Source: Cognataquiflexum aquatile (GTDB taxonomy: Bacteria > Bacteroidota > Bacteroidia > Cytophagales > Cyclobacteriaceae). Taken from it: a stretch of 64,000 nt of DNA. The notes under the pieces were generated by a model that saw only the letters and a program-made list of their open reading frames with translations, did not search any database and had not been told where the DNA came from. The position numbers and the translations under genes are program-made. Location of the stretch: positions 1-64,000 of the forward strand of contig NZ_QMIK01000010.1 in NCBI RefSeq assembly GCF_003316845.1, read 5' to 3'. Positions 1-8,776 of this stretch are shown piece after piece; the stretch's first letter is position 1; each line of letters starts with the position of its first letter.

Positions 1-83
<83 letters not shown>

Positions 84-243
84 ATAGTTTTTTTTTCAGC
101 ATCACTGCTGATTCGTTTCCTAGCCCTATTGTTTCCATTTATATATAATACAAATGGTATTTTGTGTTATTTCTCCAGTACTTCAATGAACTTTTACTGC
201 CCTTTTTAGCAGTAGTGTAAGACCCTTGTCTTGAAAGCGAGTG

Positions 244-277
244 CAAATATCGGGATATAAATTTGAACTTGCAAAAA
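244..277 (-). promoter_or_regulatory. Candidate rRNA operon promoter
   Basis: On the minus strand TTTTTG (272-277) is followed after 20 bases by GATATTTG (244-251). This matches the Bacteroidota vegetative promoter (-33 TTTG, -7 TAnnTTTG) with one mismatch. Transcription would start near base 237 and give a leader of about 150 nt before the 16S 5' end. No second promoter of equal quality was seen upstream. Confidence 0.6.
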
Positions 278-472
278 TCTAATCAAAAAAAGAATAAATT
301 TATTTTTTAACTAATTGTTGGTTATGCATTTATACACCTTATAAAAACCTCTTTAGGTTGATCTTCGGCGTAATCGGATTGCAAACTTAGCAGACTGAAT
401 GAATATTACCAAACTGTGATGTTAAAAAAACTGCATATGTAACCTAAGTATCTGTATACAAGAAGAATGTTT
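278..472. other. Intergenic region upstream of the rRNA operon
   Basis: This AT-rich spacer separates the rRNA promoter from the end of the DUF2480 gene. Both units are on the minus strand. No gene, tRNA or strong hairpin could be recognised in it. Confidence 0.5.
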
Positions 473-979
473 TTACTTTGGTGCCTTATATAAAGGTACC
501 GTACTGCAAGGTTCTCCATACATAATTGATTTTGCGTAGGGTTGGATTATGGACTGAATTCTCCCATAAGCATATAATGGCACTGGGTATTTACTACATC
601 CCTTGATGACGACAGGTCTATTTTCATAGTCCCGAGGATTGACTTGTGAGATTGCTTTTTCAAAGAGATATTGTTCCAAGTCATCCATTCCTCCAATCAC
701 AAATTCAACCCCAGCTTTTGATAGATAAGTTCCTACCAACATAAATGCCCAATTTGGCACAATGGCATCTGCTGAACAGAATATAGCCACCAATTTTCCT
801 TTATATTGATCCCAATCTATTTTATTCAGATCTGCCCTAAATTCTTTTTCCCTCAAAACCAATTCCTGAAAGAGAAACTCTTTGAGGTCGAAACCGACTC
901 TTTCTTCCAGTCTGTAAAAAGTCTCAAGGTCTATGGTAATGATAGGGCTCGACGCAACCCTGTTTACTATTTCGCTCAT
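473..979 (-). CDS. DUF2480 family protein
   Basis: This 168-residue protein matches the DUF2480 family as I remember it. Typical members begin MSEIVNRVA, carry an LVLREKxFR stretch, a D-W-xx-Y segment and a CSADAIVPxWA motif, all visible here. The family is essentially confined to Bacteroidota and its function is unknown. There is no signal peptide or membrane segment, so it is probably cytoplasmic. The start codon overlaps the stop of tsaB by four bases (976-979), which implies translational coupling at the end of the rpmH-rnpA-S41-tsaB operon. That position hints at, but does not prove, a link to tRNA modification or translation. Confidence 0.85.
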   Translation of the reverse strand: MSEIVNRVASSPIITIDLETFYRLEERVGFDLKEFLFQELVLREKEFRADLNKIDWDQYKGKLVAIFCSADAIVPNWAFMLVGTYLSKAGVEFVIGGMDDLEQYLFEKAISQVNPRDYENRPVVIKGCSKYPVPLYAYGRIQSIIQPYAKSIMYGEPCSTVPLYKAPK

Positions 980-1665
980 ATTAGAAGTGGGTTCTTTTTT
1001 GAGGCTAAAACTCGAAATTCTTTTAAGTAGTTCGGCTCAAAATAGGCAATGTCTTCAAATGCCTTATCAAGGTACTTTTGGTAAGCCAATTGACCTACTG
1101 AATCTGCGGAATTTGAGTTGGAAAGGTAAACTGCGTTAACATGATCAAGTACACCTTTCAGCTTTTCTAATCCATCTCCAAGAAAAAAAACTTTTCCTCT
1201 TTCCAAATACTTAAAAAAAGGATTTACATCTATTTCAAGAGGGTGCGATGATTCAATCATTTTCCCCATAGTCCCAAACACACTGGTGTAAACCTCCATT
1301 CTTCTTGCATCCAACAACGGAATCACAAAATCATTTTCCCCGCATAATCCAAAAGCCTGAGAAGCCAATGCTCTCAATGTATCTACCGCAATCAACGGTA
1401 AATCATGTCCAAAGGCCAAGCCCTTTGCTACTGACACGCCAATGCGTAAACCTGTATAAGAACCGGGGCCTGATGAAATTGCTACAGCCGCAAGATCAGA
1501 CGTTTTCAGACCTGACTCCTTAAACATTCCCTCAATCAAAAGCATCAACTGTCTGGCATGCGCATTTTCCTGGTCTTGTTCAGATAACATCAACAACTTT
1601 CCTTCCCTATGCAATGCAACCGAAGAAATGGAAGTAGCAGACTCAATGGAAAGAATTAATGCCAT
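976..1665 (-). CDS. tsaB: tRNA threonylcarbamoyladenosine biosynthesis protein TsaB
   Basis: TsaB is the non-catalytic partner of TsaD in the complex that makes N6-threonylcarbamoyladenosine at position 37 of ANN-decoding tRNAs. The N-terminus MALILSIESATSISSVAL is the ASKHA-fold opening of the family, and SSGPGSYTGLRIGVSVAKGL (about residues 66-85) is its best-known signature. The length of 229 residues is normal. It lies 12 bases after the S41 protease gene and overlaps the DUF2480 gene by four bases, so it belongs to the rpmH operon. tsaD, tsaC and tsaE are not in the window. Confidence 0.95.
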   Translation of the reverse strand: MALILSIESATSISSVALHREGKLLMLSEQDQENAHARQLMLLIEGMFKESGLKTSDLAAVAISSGPGSYTGLRIGVSVAKGLAFGHDLPLIAVDTLRALASQAFGLCGENDFVIPLLDARRMEVYTSVFGTMGKMIESSHPLEIDVNPFFKYLERGKVFFLGDGLEKLKGVLDHVNAVYLSNSNSADSVGQLAYQKYLDKAFEDIAYFEPNYLKEFRVLASKKNPLLI

Positions 1666-1677
1666 ATTTTGGTCTTT

Positions 1678-3345
1678 CTATTTTGCTGAGGCTGTTAAAA
1701 CCCTATTGATTTCAACAGGACTGGAAAGGATACCCAAGGCGGTTTTGACATCGTCATCATTTACAAGAGAAGCTTCAATTATTCCCTGTTGAAAATAGTA
1801 TCGAGAGACCAATTCTTCTCTCAACGCTTCTTTAATTTCAAATTTGAAGGTGACTAAGTCCTGCTCTTTGTTATGGCTTACTTTTTTCTTAAGGTCATCA
1901 ATCGTCGGCTTGATATCATCAAAAAATTTCTCCTTCAAGGCGTATTTTTCCAGATCTTCAAGTGTTTTTTCTACATAGGTGGTGTAATCGTAATCTTTAC
2001 CTTCCAAAGAAGCTACAAAGTCAGCATAGATTTCATCCGTCACCACAAAATCCCTGGGATTGGCAATCATTTCATTTTCTAAGAAAAACTTGTTGCCATA
2101 TTCGAAAACAAGGTTCCTCGCCACCAAACTGTATGTAATAGGCGCATATGACTTGGTTTCTGTTTTCTCATCAGGTTCGATACCCGCTCCATCAAGTACA
2201 ATTCGGCCGTTTTTTGTTCTAAATTCTTTCCTGAGAGAATCGGGAATTGAAATGGAATTCCCATTCTCATCCCTGTTTTCTTGGCTGTAATCAATGGCTT
2301 GGATACATCTCCCACTTGGGATATAGTACTTCGCTGTTGTAATTTTTACTTGGGAGTTGTAGGAAAGGGGGACAGTAGTCTGCACCAAGCCTTTGCCAAA
2401 GGTCCTTCTTCCGACCAAAACCGCCCTGTCATAATCCTGAAGAGCTCCGGCCACTATTTCTGCTGCTGAGGCACTTCTTTCATTGATCAAAACAACCATC
2501 GGAATATCCTTGTCAACTGGAGGTTTGGTGGTTTTATAAACAGAGTTTACATTTTCAAGTTTACCAATTGTCCTTACCACTTCTTTTCCTTTGGGGATAA
2601 ATAGATTGACGATATCCACCGCTTCTTTCAAAATTCCTCCGGGATTGTCTCTAACGTCCAAAACAAGGCGGGTAATTCCTTGGGATTTCAGATCAACCAG
2701 TGCATTTCTGACATCCGAAGCAGCATTGGTAGTGAAATCCGAAAGTTTGATATACCCTGTTTGGTCATCGAGCTTGCCATAAAACGGAACGTTACTGATG
2801 ACGATTTTCTTTCTAGTCAAATTCACTGAAATGGTATCAGTGCCTCTTTTTACCTGAACAAAGACATTGGTATTGGCAGGACCTTTCAATAATTTAGAAA
2901 TATCAGAAGTAAGACTATTGACAACATCTACAGTATCCACTTTCAAAATCTCATCGCCGATCCTTAATCCTGCAAATTGTGCAGGAAAACCTTTATAAGG
3001 CATCAAAATCATGTTTGACCCGGTCCTGTTTCCGATCAATGCACCTACACCGGCATATTCTCCGGTAGTCATCAGTCTAAAATCATCTGAGTTCTCTTCT
3101 GGAATGAATTCAGTATATGGGTCCAACTCTTCGAGCATAGCGTTGATTCCGATTGTTACCAACTCCTCCGCATTGATTTCATCGACATAATAGGAATCCA
3201 ATTCCCTGATCAGGGATGCGAAAATGTCCAGGTTTTTTGCAATGGCAAATAACTTGTCATTTTTGTCAACAAAAGAAAACAGCAGACCCGCTGTCAAAAT
3301 TGCTGAAAGAATGAGGATGATCGGTTTTTTGAAGTTTTTGTTCAT
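1678..3345 (-). CDS. S41 family C-terminal processing peptidase (CtpA/Prc-like)
   Basis: This is a 555-residue envelope protease of the tail-specific/CtpA type. An N-terminal hydrophobic segment (about residues 8-25) acts as signal or anchor. A PDZ region follows (about 90-180, with the GLRIGDEILKVD loop at 126-137). The S41 catalytic core has VLDVRDNPGGIL (228-239), the serine box SASAAE (291-296) and the catalytic lysine in TFGKG (K318). The C-terminal ~180 residues are a family extension of unknown role. Such proteases trim or degrade periplasmic proteins from the C-terminus. The start codon overlaps the rnpA stop by four bases, showing coupling within the rpmH operon. The natural substrate is unknown. 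Confidence 0.93.
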   Translation of the reverse strand: MNKNFKKPIILILSAILTAGLLFSFVDKNDKLFAIAKNLDIFASLIRELDSYYVDEINAEELVTIGINAMLEELDPYTEFIPEENSDDFRLMTTGEYAGVGALIGNRTGSNMILMPYKGFPAQFAGLRIGDEILKVDTVDVVNSLTSDISKLLKGPANTNVFVQVKRGTDTISVNLTRKKIVISNVPFYGKLDDQTGYIKLSDFTTNAASDVRNALVDLKSQGITRLVLDVRDNPGGILKEAVDIVNLFIPKGKEVVRTIGKLENVNSVYKTTKPPVDKDIPMVVLINERSASAAEIVAGALQDYDRAVLVGRRTFGKGLVQTTVPLSYNSQVKITTAKYYIPSGRCIQAIDYSQENRDENGNSISIPDSLRKEFRTKNGRIVLDGAGIEPDEKTETKSYAPITYSLVARNLVFEYGNKFFLENEMIANPRDFVVTDEIYADFVASLEGKDYDYTTYVEKTLEDLEKYALKEKFFDDIKPTIDDLKKKVSHNKEQDLVTFKFEIKEALREELVSRYYFQQGIIEASLVNDDDVKTALGILSSPVEINRVLTASAK

Positions 3346-3731
3346 GGATTGTCTTTGGCGGAATGTGGCTTTTCCTTAATAGTGGTAAGAATTTTTTTGA
3401 TTTTGGTCTCGATGACCTGAAATGTAACAATTTCTGAAGAAACGTAAATAAGGCCGATTATTTTTTTACCCTCAGCCATTTCCCCAAGAATTTGCTTGTT
3501 AAGTCTGTAGGCCTCTCTCATCCTACGTTTGATCAGGTTCCTATCGACAGCCTTTTTGAGCTTCTTCTTTGAAACGGAAAACAATACCTGATTAGTTTCT
3601 GGAATATCAAAATTGATTTCCAAAACCATTACCTTAAAGGGATATAAAAAAAAAGAGGAACCTTTGTCAAAAAGTTCCTTTATTAACTTTTTAGAATGCA
3701 ATCTTTCATTCTTGTGAAGTCCGGAATTCAT
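3342..3731 (-). CDS. rnpA: Ribonuclease P protein component
   Basis: RnpA is the basic protein cofactor that, with RNase P RNA, removes 5' leaders from pre-tRNAs. The 129-residue protein has the early ERLHSKKLI segment and the diagnostic RNR-type motif KKAVDRNLIKRRMREAYR (about residues 59-76). It follows rpmH at 46 bases, the near-universal rpmH-rnpA order. In many bacteria yidD and yidC come next, but here an S41 protease follows instead and overlaps by four bases. The start MNSGLHKNERLHSKK fits the usual family N-terminus. Confidence 0.95.
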   Translation of the reverse strand: MNSGLHKNERLHSKKLIKELFDKGSSFFLYPFKVMVLEINFDIPETNQVLFSVSKKKLKKAVDRNLIKRRMREAYRLNKQILGEMAEGKKIIGLIYVSSEIVTFQVIETKIKKILTTIKEKPHSAKDNP

Positions 3732-3777
3732 TGCATTTTGATTTACGTATTAAACATACGAAACTAAATGCTCAAAA

Positions 3778-3936
3778 TTACTTCTTCAAAGTCTTTTCAG
3801 AAGATACTGTAAGTTTGTGTCTTCCTTTTGCTCTTCTGGATTTCAATACTCTCCTACCGTTAGCAGTGGACATTCTAAGTTTGAATCCATGCTTGTTTCT
3901 TCTTTTTCTTCGAGAAGGCTGAAATGTTCTTTTCAT
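3778..3936 (-). CDS. rpmH: 50S ribosomal protein L34
   Basis: The minus strand from 3936 encodes a 52-residue protein starting [18 protein letters not shown], with the stop TAA at 3778-3780. MKRTFQPS, the [12 protein letters not shown] core and [15 protein letters not shown] are the conserved L34 signature. L34 is a small, very basic component of the large ribosomal subunit. The gene leads a minus-strand operon with rnpA and has a textbook Bacteroidota promoter at 4004-4034, giving a 5' leader of about 60 nt. Confidence 0.97.
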   Translation of the reverse strand: MKRTFQPSRRKRRNKHGFKLRMSTANGRRVLKSRRAKGRHKLTVSSEKTLKK

Positions 3937-4003
3937 GACGCTATCTATTTAATATTTTGTGCTTTGCTTGTTGAATTCCTGAAGGTTTCCCTTTAAAGGA
4001 CTG

Positions 4004-4034
4004 CAAAGATAGATAACCTTTTTTTATTTACAAA
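4004..4034 (-). promoter_or_regulatory. Promoter of the rpmH-rnpA operon
   Basis: On the minus strand TTTG (4031-4034) is followed after exactly 19 bases by TATCTTTG (4004-4011), a perfect match to the Bacteroidota -33/-7 consensus. Transcription should start near 3997. It overlaps the upstream region of the divergent M61 peptidase gene. Confidence 0.75.
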
Positions 4035-4043
4035 CCGTAGATT

Positions 4044-4051
4044 TACTTTTG
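4044..4051 (+). promoter_or_regulatory. Possible -7 element of the M61 peptidase gene
   Basis: TACTTTTG matches the TAnnTTTG -7 consensus and lies 25 bases before the ATG at 4076. The expected -33 position (about 4021-4024) has only TTTT, so the call is weak. It would place the two divergent promoters back to back. Confidence 0.35.
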
Positions 4052-4075
4052 TTTTGAAACCAAAGAATTTGGCCA

Positions 4076-5731
4076 ATGCATTATTCGATTTTGAGGAAAT
4101 CACTCACTTCCCAATTTATACAAATCCAACTGGAAATTTCCTGCCACGAAAAGGAAACAATCAGTCTCCAATTGCCATCCTGGAGGCCCGGAAGGTATGA
4201 GTTGGCCAACTATGCGCAAAAAATAAGGGCTTTTGAAGTACGTGCTAACGGATCGGAAATTGCTTGGAAAAAATCGGACAAAGACCTTTGGGAATTTACG
4301 GCTACCGAGTCCGGACAATATTTCATCAATTATGAGTTTTATTGTAATCAAATGGACGCCGGTGGTTGTTGGTCTGATGACCAACAATTGTATCTCAACT
4401 TCAGTAATTTCACTTTTGAAATTTTGCCGAGGAAAAATGAAGAAATAAGCATTTCCATTGAATTACCAAGTGATTATAAAGTTGCAACTGCACTTAAAAA
4501 AACGGGGATAAATAAATGGGAATCTGCGTCTTTTCAACATTTGATGGACAGTACTTTATTGGCTAGTGCAGAATTGAAACATTTTTCCTATTCCTTAAAT
4601 AGTTCGACATTTCATATTTGGGTTCAGGGGGAAATTCATTTTCAAATTGAAAACCTGATTGCTGTATTTCATTCCTTTTCTGAAAAGCAAATCGAAGATT
4701 TTGGAGAATTCCCGGCTGAAGATTACCATTTTATTTTTCAGCTGTTGCCATATACGCATTATCACGGTGTCGAACACGCCTATTCTACAGTCATTACCTT
4801 TGGACCCGCCCACGCATTATCAGAAAAATCCGAATTAGATGAACTCATTGGGGTAAGTTCCCATGAACTCTACCACTTTTGGAATGTCTGCCGGATAAGG
4901 CCAAAAGGCATTCTTCCCTATGATCTTTCAAAGGAAGTGTATTTGGAGGAAGGCTTGGTCATGGAAGGAGTCACTACCTATATGGGAGATTATTATTTGC
5001 TTAAATCAGGATATTTGAAATTGGAAGAATACCTCCTGATTCTCCAAAAACAGATTCAACGTGAGTTTGATAGCTTCGGATGGCAAAATCAATCCATTGT
5101 TGAATCAAGTTTTGACCTGTGGCTAGATGGCTATAAAGGTGGAATCCCTGAAAAGAAAGTCAGTATATACAACCGCGGCGCTTTACTTTCACTTTGTATG
5201 GATCTGATGTTGCGGAAGTCAGGCTCTTCGCTTGCCAAAGTAATGAAAGATATGTGGGAGAAATTCGGAAAAACTCAGATCGGTTATGGACTTGGGGATT
5301 TTGAAAAATTGGTGGTGTCTCATACAAAAGAAAAAGAATCGATGACAGACTTCTTCCGGGATTTTGTTTGGGGTAAAAACGACTTGCTTCCCTTTTTGAA
5401 ATCCTTGTTGACTATTATAAAAATCGAACTCCTAGAAAATTTCGAAAACAATGACCTGCTTCATTTCTTTGGAATCCGAAAAGAAGAATCGGGCATCATC
5501 ACCCAACTTCATCCGAATGCTGAGGCATACAACATTCTTATGAAAAATGACCGGATTCTGGATCCTGATTCTATTATTACAAGCGGTAATCAAGTCCATC
5601 TCAAAATTGAAAGGTTAGGAAGAACCATTCCTATTATACTCCCAAAGTGTCAGAAAATGTATTTCCCAAAATTCATACTGCAGACAAATGGAGACCACAG
5701 ATCGAGTCTCCATGGACTTATTGGGGCATGA
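4076..5731 (+). CDS. M61 family metallopeptidase (glycyl aminopeptidase-like)
   Basis: This 551-residue protein matches family M61. The N-terminal beta domain begins HYSILRKSL and includes SWRPGRYELANYAQKI (about residues 35-50), a typical M61_N motif. The zinc site is HELYH (H263, E264, H267) followed by FWNVCRIRPKG, with the third-ligand Glu expected in EGLVMEGVTTYMGD around residue 297. M61 enzymes are aminopeptidases preferring Gly or Ala. The C-terminal ~100 residues sit where a PDZ domain usually lies. No clear signal peptide is visible, so it may be cytoplasmic, unlike many secreted relatives. It stands alone between the rpmH promoter and a shared bidirectional terminator. Confidence 0.88.
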   Translation: MHYSILRKSLTSQFIQIQLEISCHEKETISLQLPSWRPGRYELANYAQKIRAFEVRANGSEIAWKKSDKDLWEFTATESGQYFINYEFYCNQMDAGGCWSDDQQLYLNFSNFTFEILPRKNEEISISIELPSDYKVATALKKTGINKWESASFQHLMDSTLLASAELKHFSYSLNSSTFHIWVQGEIHFQIENLIAVFHSFSEKQIEDFGEFPAEDYHFIFQLLPYTHYHGVEHAYSTVITFGPAHALSEKSELDELIGVSSHELYHFWNVCRIRPKGILPYDLSKEVYLEEGLVMEGVTTYMGDYYLLKSGYLKLEEYLLILQKQIQREFDSFGWQNQSIVESSFDLWLDGYKGGIPEKKVSIYNRGALLSLCMDLMLRKSGSSLAKVMKDMWEKFGKTQIGYGLGDFEKLVVSHTKEKESMTDFFRDFVWGKNDLLPFLKSLLTIIKIELLENFENNDLLHFFGIRKEESGIITQLHPNAEAYNILMKNDRILDPDSIITSGNQVHLKIERLGRTIPIILPKCQKMYFPKFILQTNGDHRSSLHGLIGA

Positions 5732-5835
5732 CGGTCTTTATGGATTGAGTAAGCATTTTTTTTTCGCTCATGTTTTGGACTTCCATTTGGTGAATTTTCC
5801 AAAAAAAATGAAATGGAAAAAAAGATAGGTCAGTA

Positions 5836-5870
5836 AAAAAAAGGGCTTCCATAAATATGGAAGCCCTTTT
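5836..5870. terminator. Bidirectional terminator between M61 gene and LolA-like gene
   Basis: GGGCTTCCAT and ATGGAAGCCC form a 10-bp stem with a short loop (5843-5866), flanked by an A-run on the left and a T-run on the right. It can end transcription of the two convergent genes on both sides. Confidence 0.8.
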
Positions 5871-5892
5871 GTATATTTACGCCGTTCTGGAT

Positions 5893-6624
5893 TTATTTGA
5901 AATCTTCGTCAGAAAGCACTTGGTTGAATTTCAAAGAAATCATCTTTGCTTCAAGGGTAACGGGCAGCATTGGATTTTTGATTGCAAGCTTGGTAGGGAC
6001 TTTTACGCCTTCGATCTCCGTATAATCCAAGTAGGAAATTTCACCTGTAGCATCCGAACTTGTTCTCAATTTCAACCCTGAAGAAACTGAATAATACTCT
6101 ACTGTCTTCATCCCGTTTGGTGCAGTAATGATCAATTTGTAGGCATCTTCTTCATCGATTTTTTCAGTTCCCTGTGCTTCCAAAACATACCCTAAATCTA
6201 TGTAGTGCATCTCAGGAAATACATAAGTCTGGGCTTTCAACACGGATACCATTTCCTCAGTGAGTTCCTGTTCCTGTCCCATACCTGACATTTTTCCTTT
6301 TCCGTTGGCAAGTACTGTTTTTTGGGCAACATTACCCATTACAGATGTTTCCTGTAGCATCCTTCCGTTTTCCTGGTCGGAAATCCCGCGGATAACAATG
6401 GCATTTCCTTGAAAATCAGCTTCCATCACTAAGACTGAATTCTTGATTTTCGATACGTTGGCTTTTCCTCCGACCGCTTTGATATAATTATCAATGATAG
6501 TTGTGGGATCGTTTTCAACAAGGTTGGTGGCTGCCAATACTGCTTTATCAGCCATATATGCTTTGGCATTGGATCCTGTCAAAATAATCCCCAATGCGAG
6601 TGCTGCAACAAATATTTTTTTCAT
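5893..6624 (-). CDS. Secreted LolA-like protein, sibling of the M16 peptidase C-terminal domain
   Basis: This 243-residue protein has a signal peptide (MKKIFVAALALGIILTGSNA) and then a domain like the outer-membrane lipoprotein-sorting (LolA/DUF4292-like) fold. It closely parallels the C-terminal ~200 residues of the M16 protein encoded next to it. Shared features are a xxxYxxAxGG start, METS/NVA-type strands, VFPExHYxxLGY, the EDAYK-IIxxPxG stretch and a final PMxPxxLExKxxxxxFN. The function is unknown; a periplasmic carrier or chaperone for hydrophobic ligands is an inference from the fold guess. A terminator-like hairpin separates it from the M16 gene upstream. Confidence 0.7.
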   Translation of the reverse strand: MKKIFVAALALGIILTGSNAKAYMADKAVLAATNLVENDPTTIIDNYIKAVGGKANVSKIKNSVLVMEADFQGNAIVIRGISDQENGRMLQETSVMGNVAQKTVLANGKGKMSGMGQEQELTEEMVSVLKAQTYVFPEMHYIDLGYVLEAQGTEKIDEEDAYKLIITAPNGMKTVEYYSVSSGLKLRTSSDATGEISYLDYTEIEGVKVPTKLAIKNPMLPVTLEAKMISLKFNQVLSDEDFK

Positions 6625-6654
6625 TATTTATGATTTTAATTTTTGAAATTTAAA

Positions 6655-6682
6655 CAAAAAAAAGAGGGACTCAATCCCTCTT
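6655..6682 (-). terminator. Terminator or attenuator after the M16 non-catalytic subunit gene
   Basis: AAGAGGGA (6662-6669) pairs with TCCCTCTT (6675-6682). On the minus strand the hairpin is followed by eight T residues. It lies between the M16B-type gene and the downstream LolA-like gene, so it would limit read-through into the latter. Confidence 0.65.
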
Positions 6683-6688
6683 TTTACT

Positions 6689-8731
6689 TTATTTCATATC
6701 GTCTTCCGAGATTGAAACATTGAATTCGATTTTTTCAATTTTGGTTTCCAAAGGCATTGGAATCATCGGAGATTTCAACAACATCATCATTGGATATTTT
6801 ACACCATCTACTTCTTCGTAACCACTGTAAAACATGTCGCCGGCCTCGGCACTTTCTGTTTTGATTTTCAGACCTGTCTCCACACTATAATAGTTGATCT
6901 GCTTGGAACCGGTTGGGTTTGAGACGATGATTTTGTAAGCATTCTCCCCTTCTACATCTTTGATTCCTTCCAAAACCATTGAATAACCTAATTCTTCGTA
7001 ATGCAATTCAGGGAAAATATACATACTCATTTTGGCAGCTTCATACTGTTCGTCTGTCAATTGGTTGGATTGTCCCATGGCAGAGACCGAACCTTTTCCA
7101 TCCTTGATTACTGTATTGGAAGCCACATTTCCCATCATCATCACTTTTTGGGAAAATGCTCCCTTAGGCTCATCATAGACGGCTACAAAATTCAGTTTCA
7201 TTCCCTGAATTTCTGCAACAGATTCCATTTTGGAGGTCTTGATGGCCCTCGCATTGCTTTCGCCGCCTATTGCTGAAAGGTAGTTTTTAATGACTTGATC
7301 AGCTGTCATTTCGGAGTTCATCACTATCTGCTTTTCAGGCTCCGCCATATTGGTGAATCTTTTCACTTCACCAAAAGCGAGCAGGCTTTTCTCAATCGCA
7401 GCACCGTTTCCGACTACAGTAATGTACATGTTGTCAGGCTTCAGGAATTTCTTGGCTGCTGCATTGATATCAGCGACAGTCATTGCATTCAATTTTTGAA
7501 GGTAAGTGGCATAGAAATCTTGCGGGAGCTTATATCTCTCGGTGTTGATAGCAAAATTGGCAATGGTTGAAGGGCTTTCCAATGACCTCCCAAAAGAGCC
7601 ACTTAGGTTTGCTTTGGCATTGATTAATTCCTCTTCTGTGATGCCATTGTCTCTCAAATTTCTGATCTCATAGATAATCTCGGTGATGGCTGAGTCTGTT
7701 GCAGTTTGCTTAACGCTTGCATTTGCCGAAAAACTTGTGATCAGCTTATCTGCACCGATTGAGGAATAAGCGCCATAGGTATACCCTTTTTTCTCCCTCA
7801 GGTTCATGAACAGTCTTGAAGAAGAACCACCTCCAAGTATATAATTCAACATCCTTGAAGCCAAATAGTCAGGGTTGCTGAGGTTCATTTCCAAAGGATA
7901 AGTGACATCTACCACAGATTGAACGGAGGCTGATCTGTCCACCAATGCTACGGTGTTCTTTGCCGGAGAGGTTGGTTTGTCATAGGAATGGGTCGGAACG
8001 GTGCCTTTTTGCCATTTGCTAAAATACTTCTTGACCAAAGCTTCAGCTTCTTTTTTGTTGATATCCCCGACGATGGCCAGGTAAGCGATGTTTGGCTTGA
8101 AATAAATGCCATAATAGGATTTGATATCCTCAACGGTGATATTTTTGACAGTAGCCTCAGTTTCAGATTCTCCATAAGGATGGCTTGCTCCAAAATTTAA
8201 TGTTGATGTCAGCCTTCCCGAAATGGCGTTTGGATCATCCTTGCTTGCTGCCAACCCTGAAATCATTTGCTTTTTCAGCTTATCAAGTTCCTCTTGCGGA
8301 AATACAGGATTGTAAAGTACATCTGTCATCAACTCGAGAACCTTCTCTTGATGCTTTTTCAAGGAAGCGGCATAGATTGAACTAGCACTTGCTTCCAAAG
8401 AAGCTCCAATAAAATCAATCTCCTCATCCAGTTGGTCTTTGGTCCTGGTGGCGGTTCCACCGGTCATCATCTGACCTACCATGCTGAGCATACCTGCCTT
8501 GTCTCCTTCAAATATCGGATCTCTCTCCAAAACCAAAGAAAATGCTACTCTTGGCAATTTTCGGTTTTCGACAACAAATACCTTGAGTCCGTTTGGTAGG
8601 GTAAAAGAATCAGCATTTCCAAGTTTGATTTCTCGCGCCGGACCGGGTTCAGGATAGGTACTCCTGTCAATCTGTGCAAAGCCCGTCTGAACGACAAAGG
8701 CCAATAGAATATATAGGATTAAATTTTTCAT
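6689..8731 (-). CDS. M16 family peptidase, non-catalytic subunit type, fused to a LolA-like domain
   Basis: This 680-residue secreted protein starts with a signal peptide (MKNLILYILLAFVVQTGFA). Residues about 35-450 are two M16 (insulinase/pitrilysin-like) halves. The zinc motif HxxEH is absent: its place is taken by LSMVGQMMTGGTATRT. The conserved substrate-grip motif GGGSSSRLFMNLREKKGYTYGAYS is present. It should therefore pair with the catalytic HFFEH subunit encoded 45 bases upstream. The last ~200 residues form an added LolA-like domain closely resembling the separate protein encoded next door (5893-6624). The pair probably degrades peptides in the periplasm. Confidence 0.9.
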   Translation of the reverse strand: MKNLILYILLAFVVQTGFAQIDRSTYPEPGPAREIKLGNADSFTLPNGLKVFVVENRKLPRVAFSLVLERDPIFEGDKAGMLSMVGQMMTGGTATRTKDQLDEEIDFIGASLEASASSIYAASLKKHQEKVLELMTDVLYNPVFPQEELDKLKKQMISGLAASKDDPNAISGRLTSTLNFGASHPYGESETEATVKNITVEDIKSYYGIYFKPNIAYLAIVGDINKKEAEALVKKYFSKWQKGTVPTHSYDKPTSPAKNTVALVDRSASVQSVVDVTYPLEMNLSNPDYLASRMLNYILGGGSSSRLFMNLREKKGYTYGAYSSIGADKLITSFSANASVKQTATDSAITEIIYEIRNLRDNGITEEELINAKANLSGSFGRSLESPSTIANFAINTERYKLPQDFYATYLQKLNAMTVADINAAAKKFLKPDNMYITVVGNGAAIEKSLLAFGEVKRFTNMAEPEKQIVMNSEMTADQVIKNYLSAIGGESNARAIKTSKMESVAEIQGMKLNFVAVYDEPKGAFSQKVMMMGNVASNTVIKDGKGSVSAMGQSNQLTDEQYEAAKMSMYIFPELHYEELGYSMVLEGIKDVEGENAYKIIVSNPTGSKQINYYSVETGLKIKTESAEAGDMFYSGYEEVDGVKYPMMMLLKSPMIPMPLETKIEKIEFNVSISEDDMK

Positions 8732-8776
8732 GTTTTTGATATTGATGGATAAAAGTGACTGGGATTAAATCTTCTA

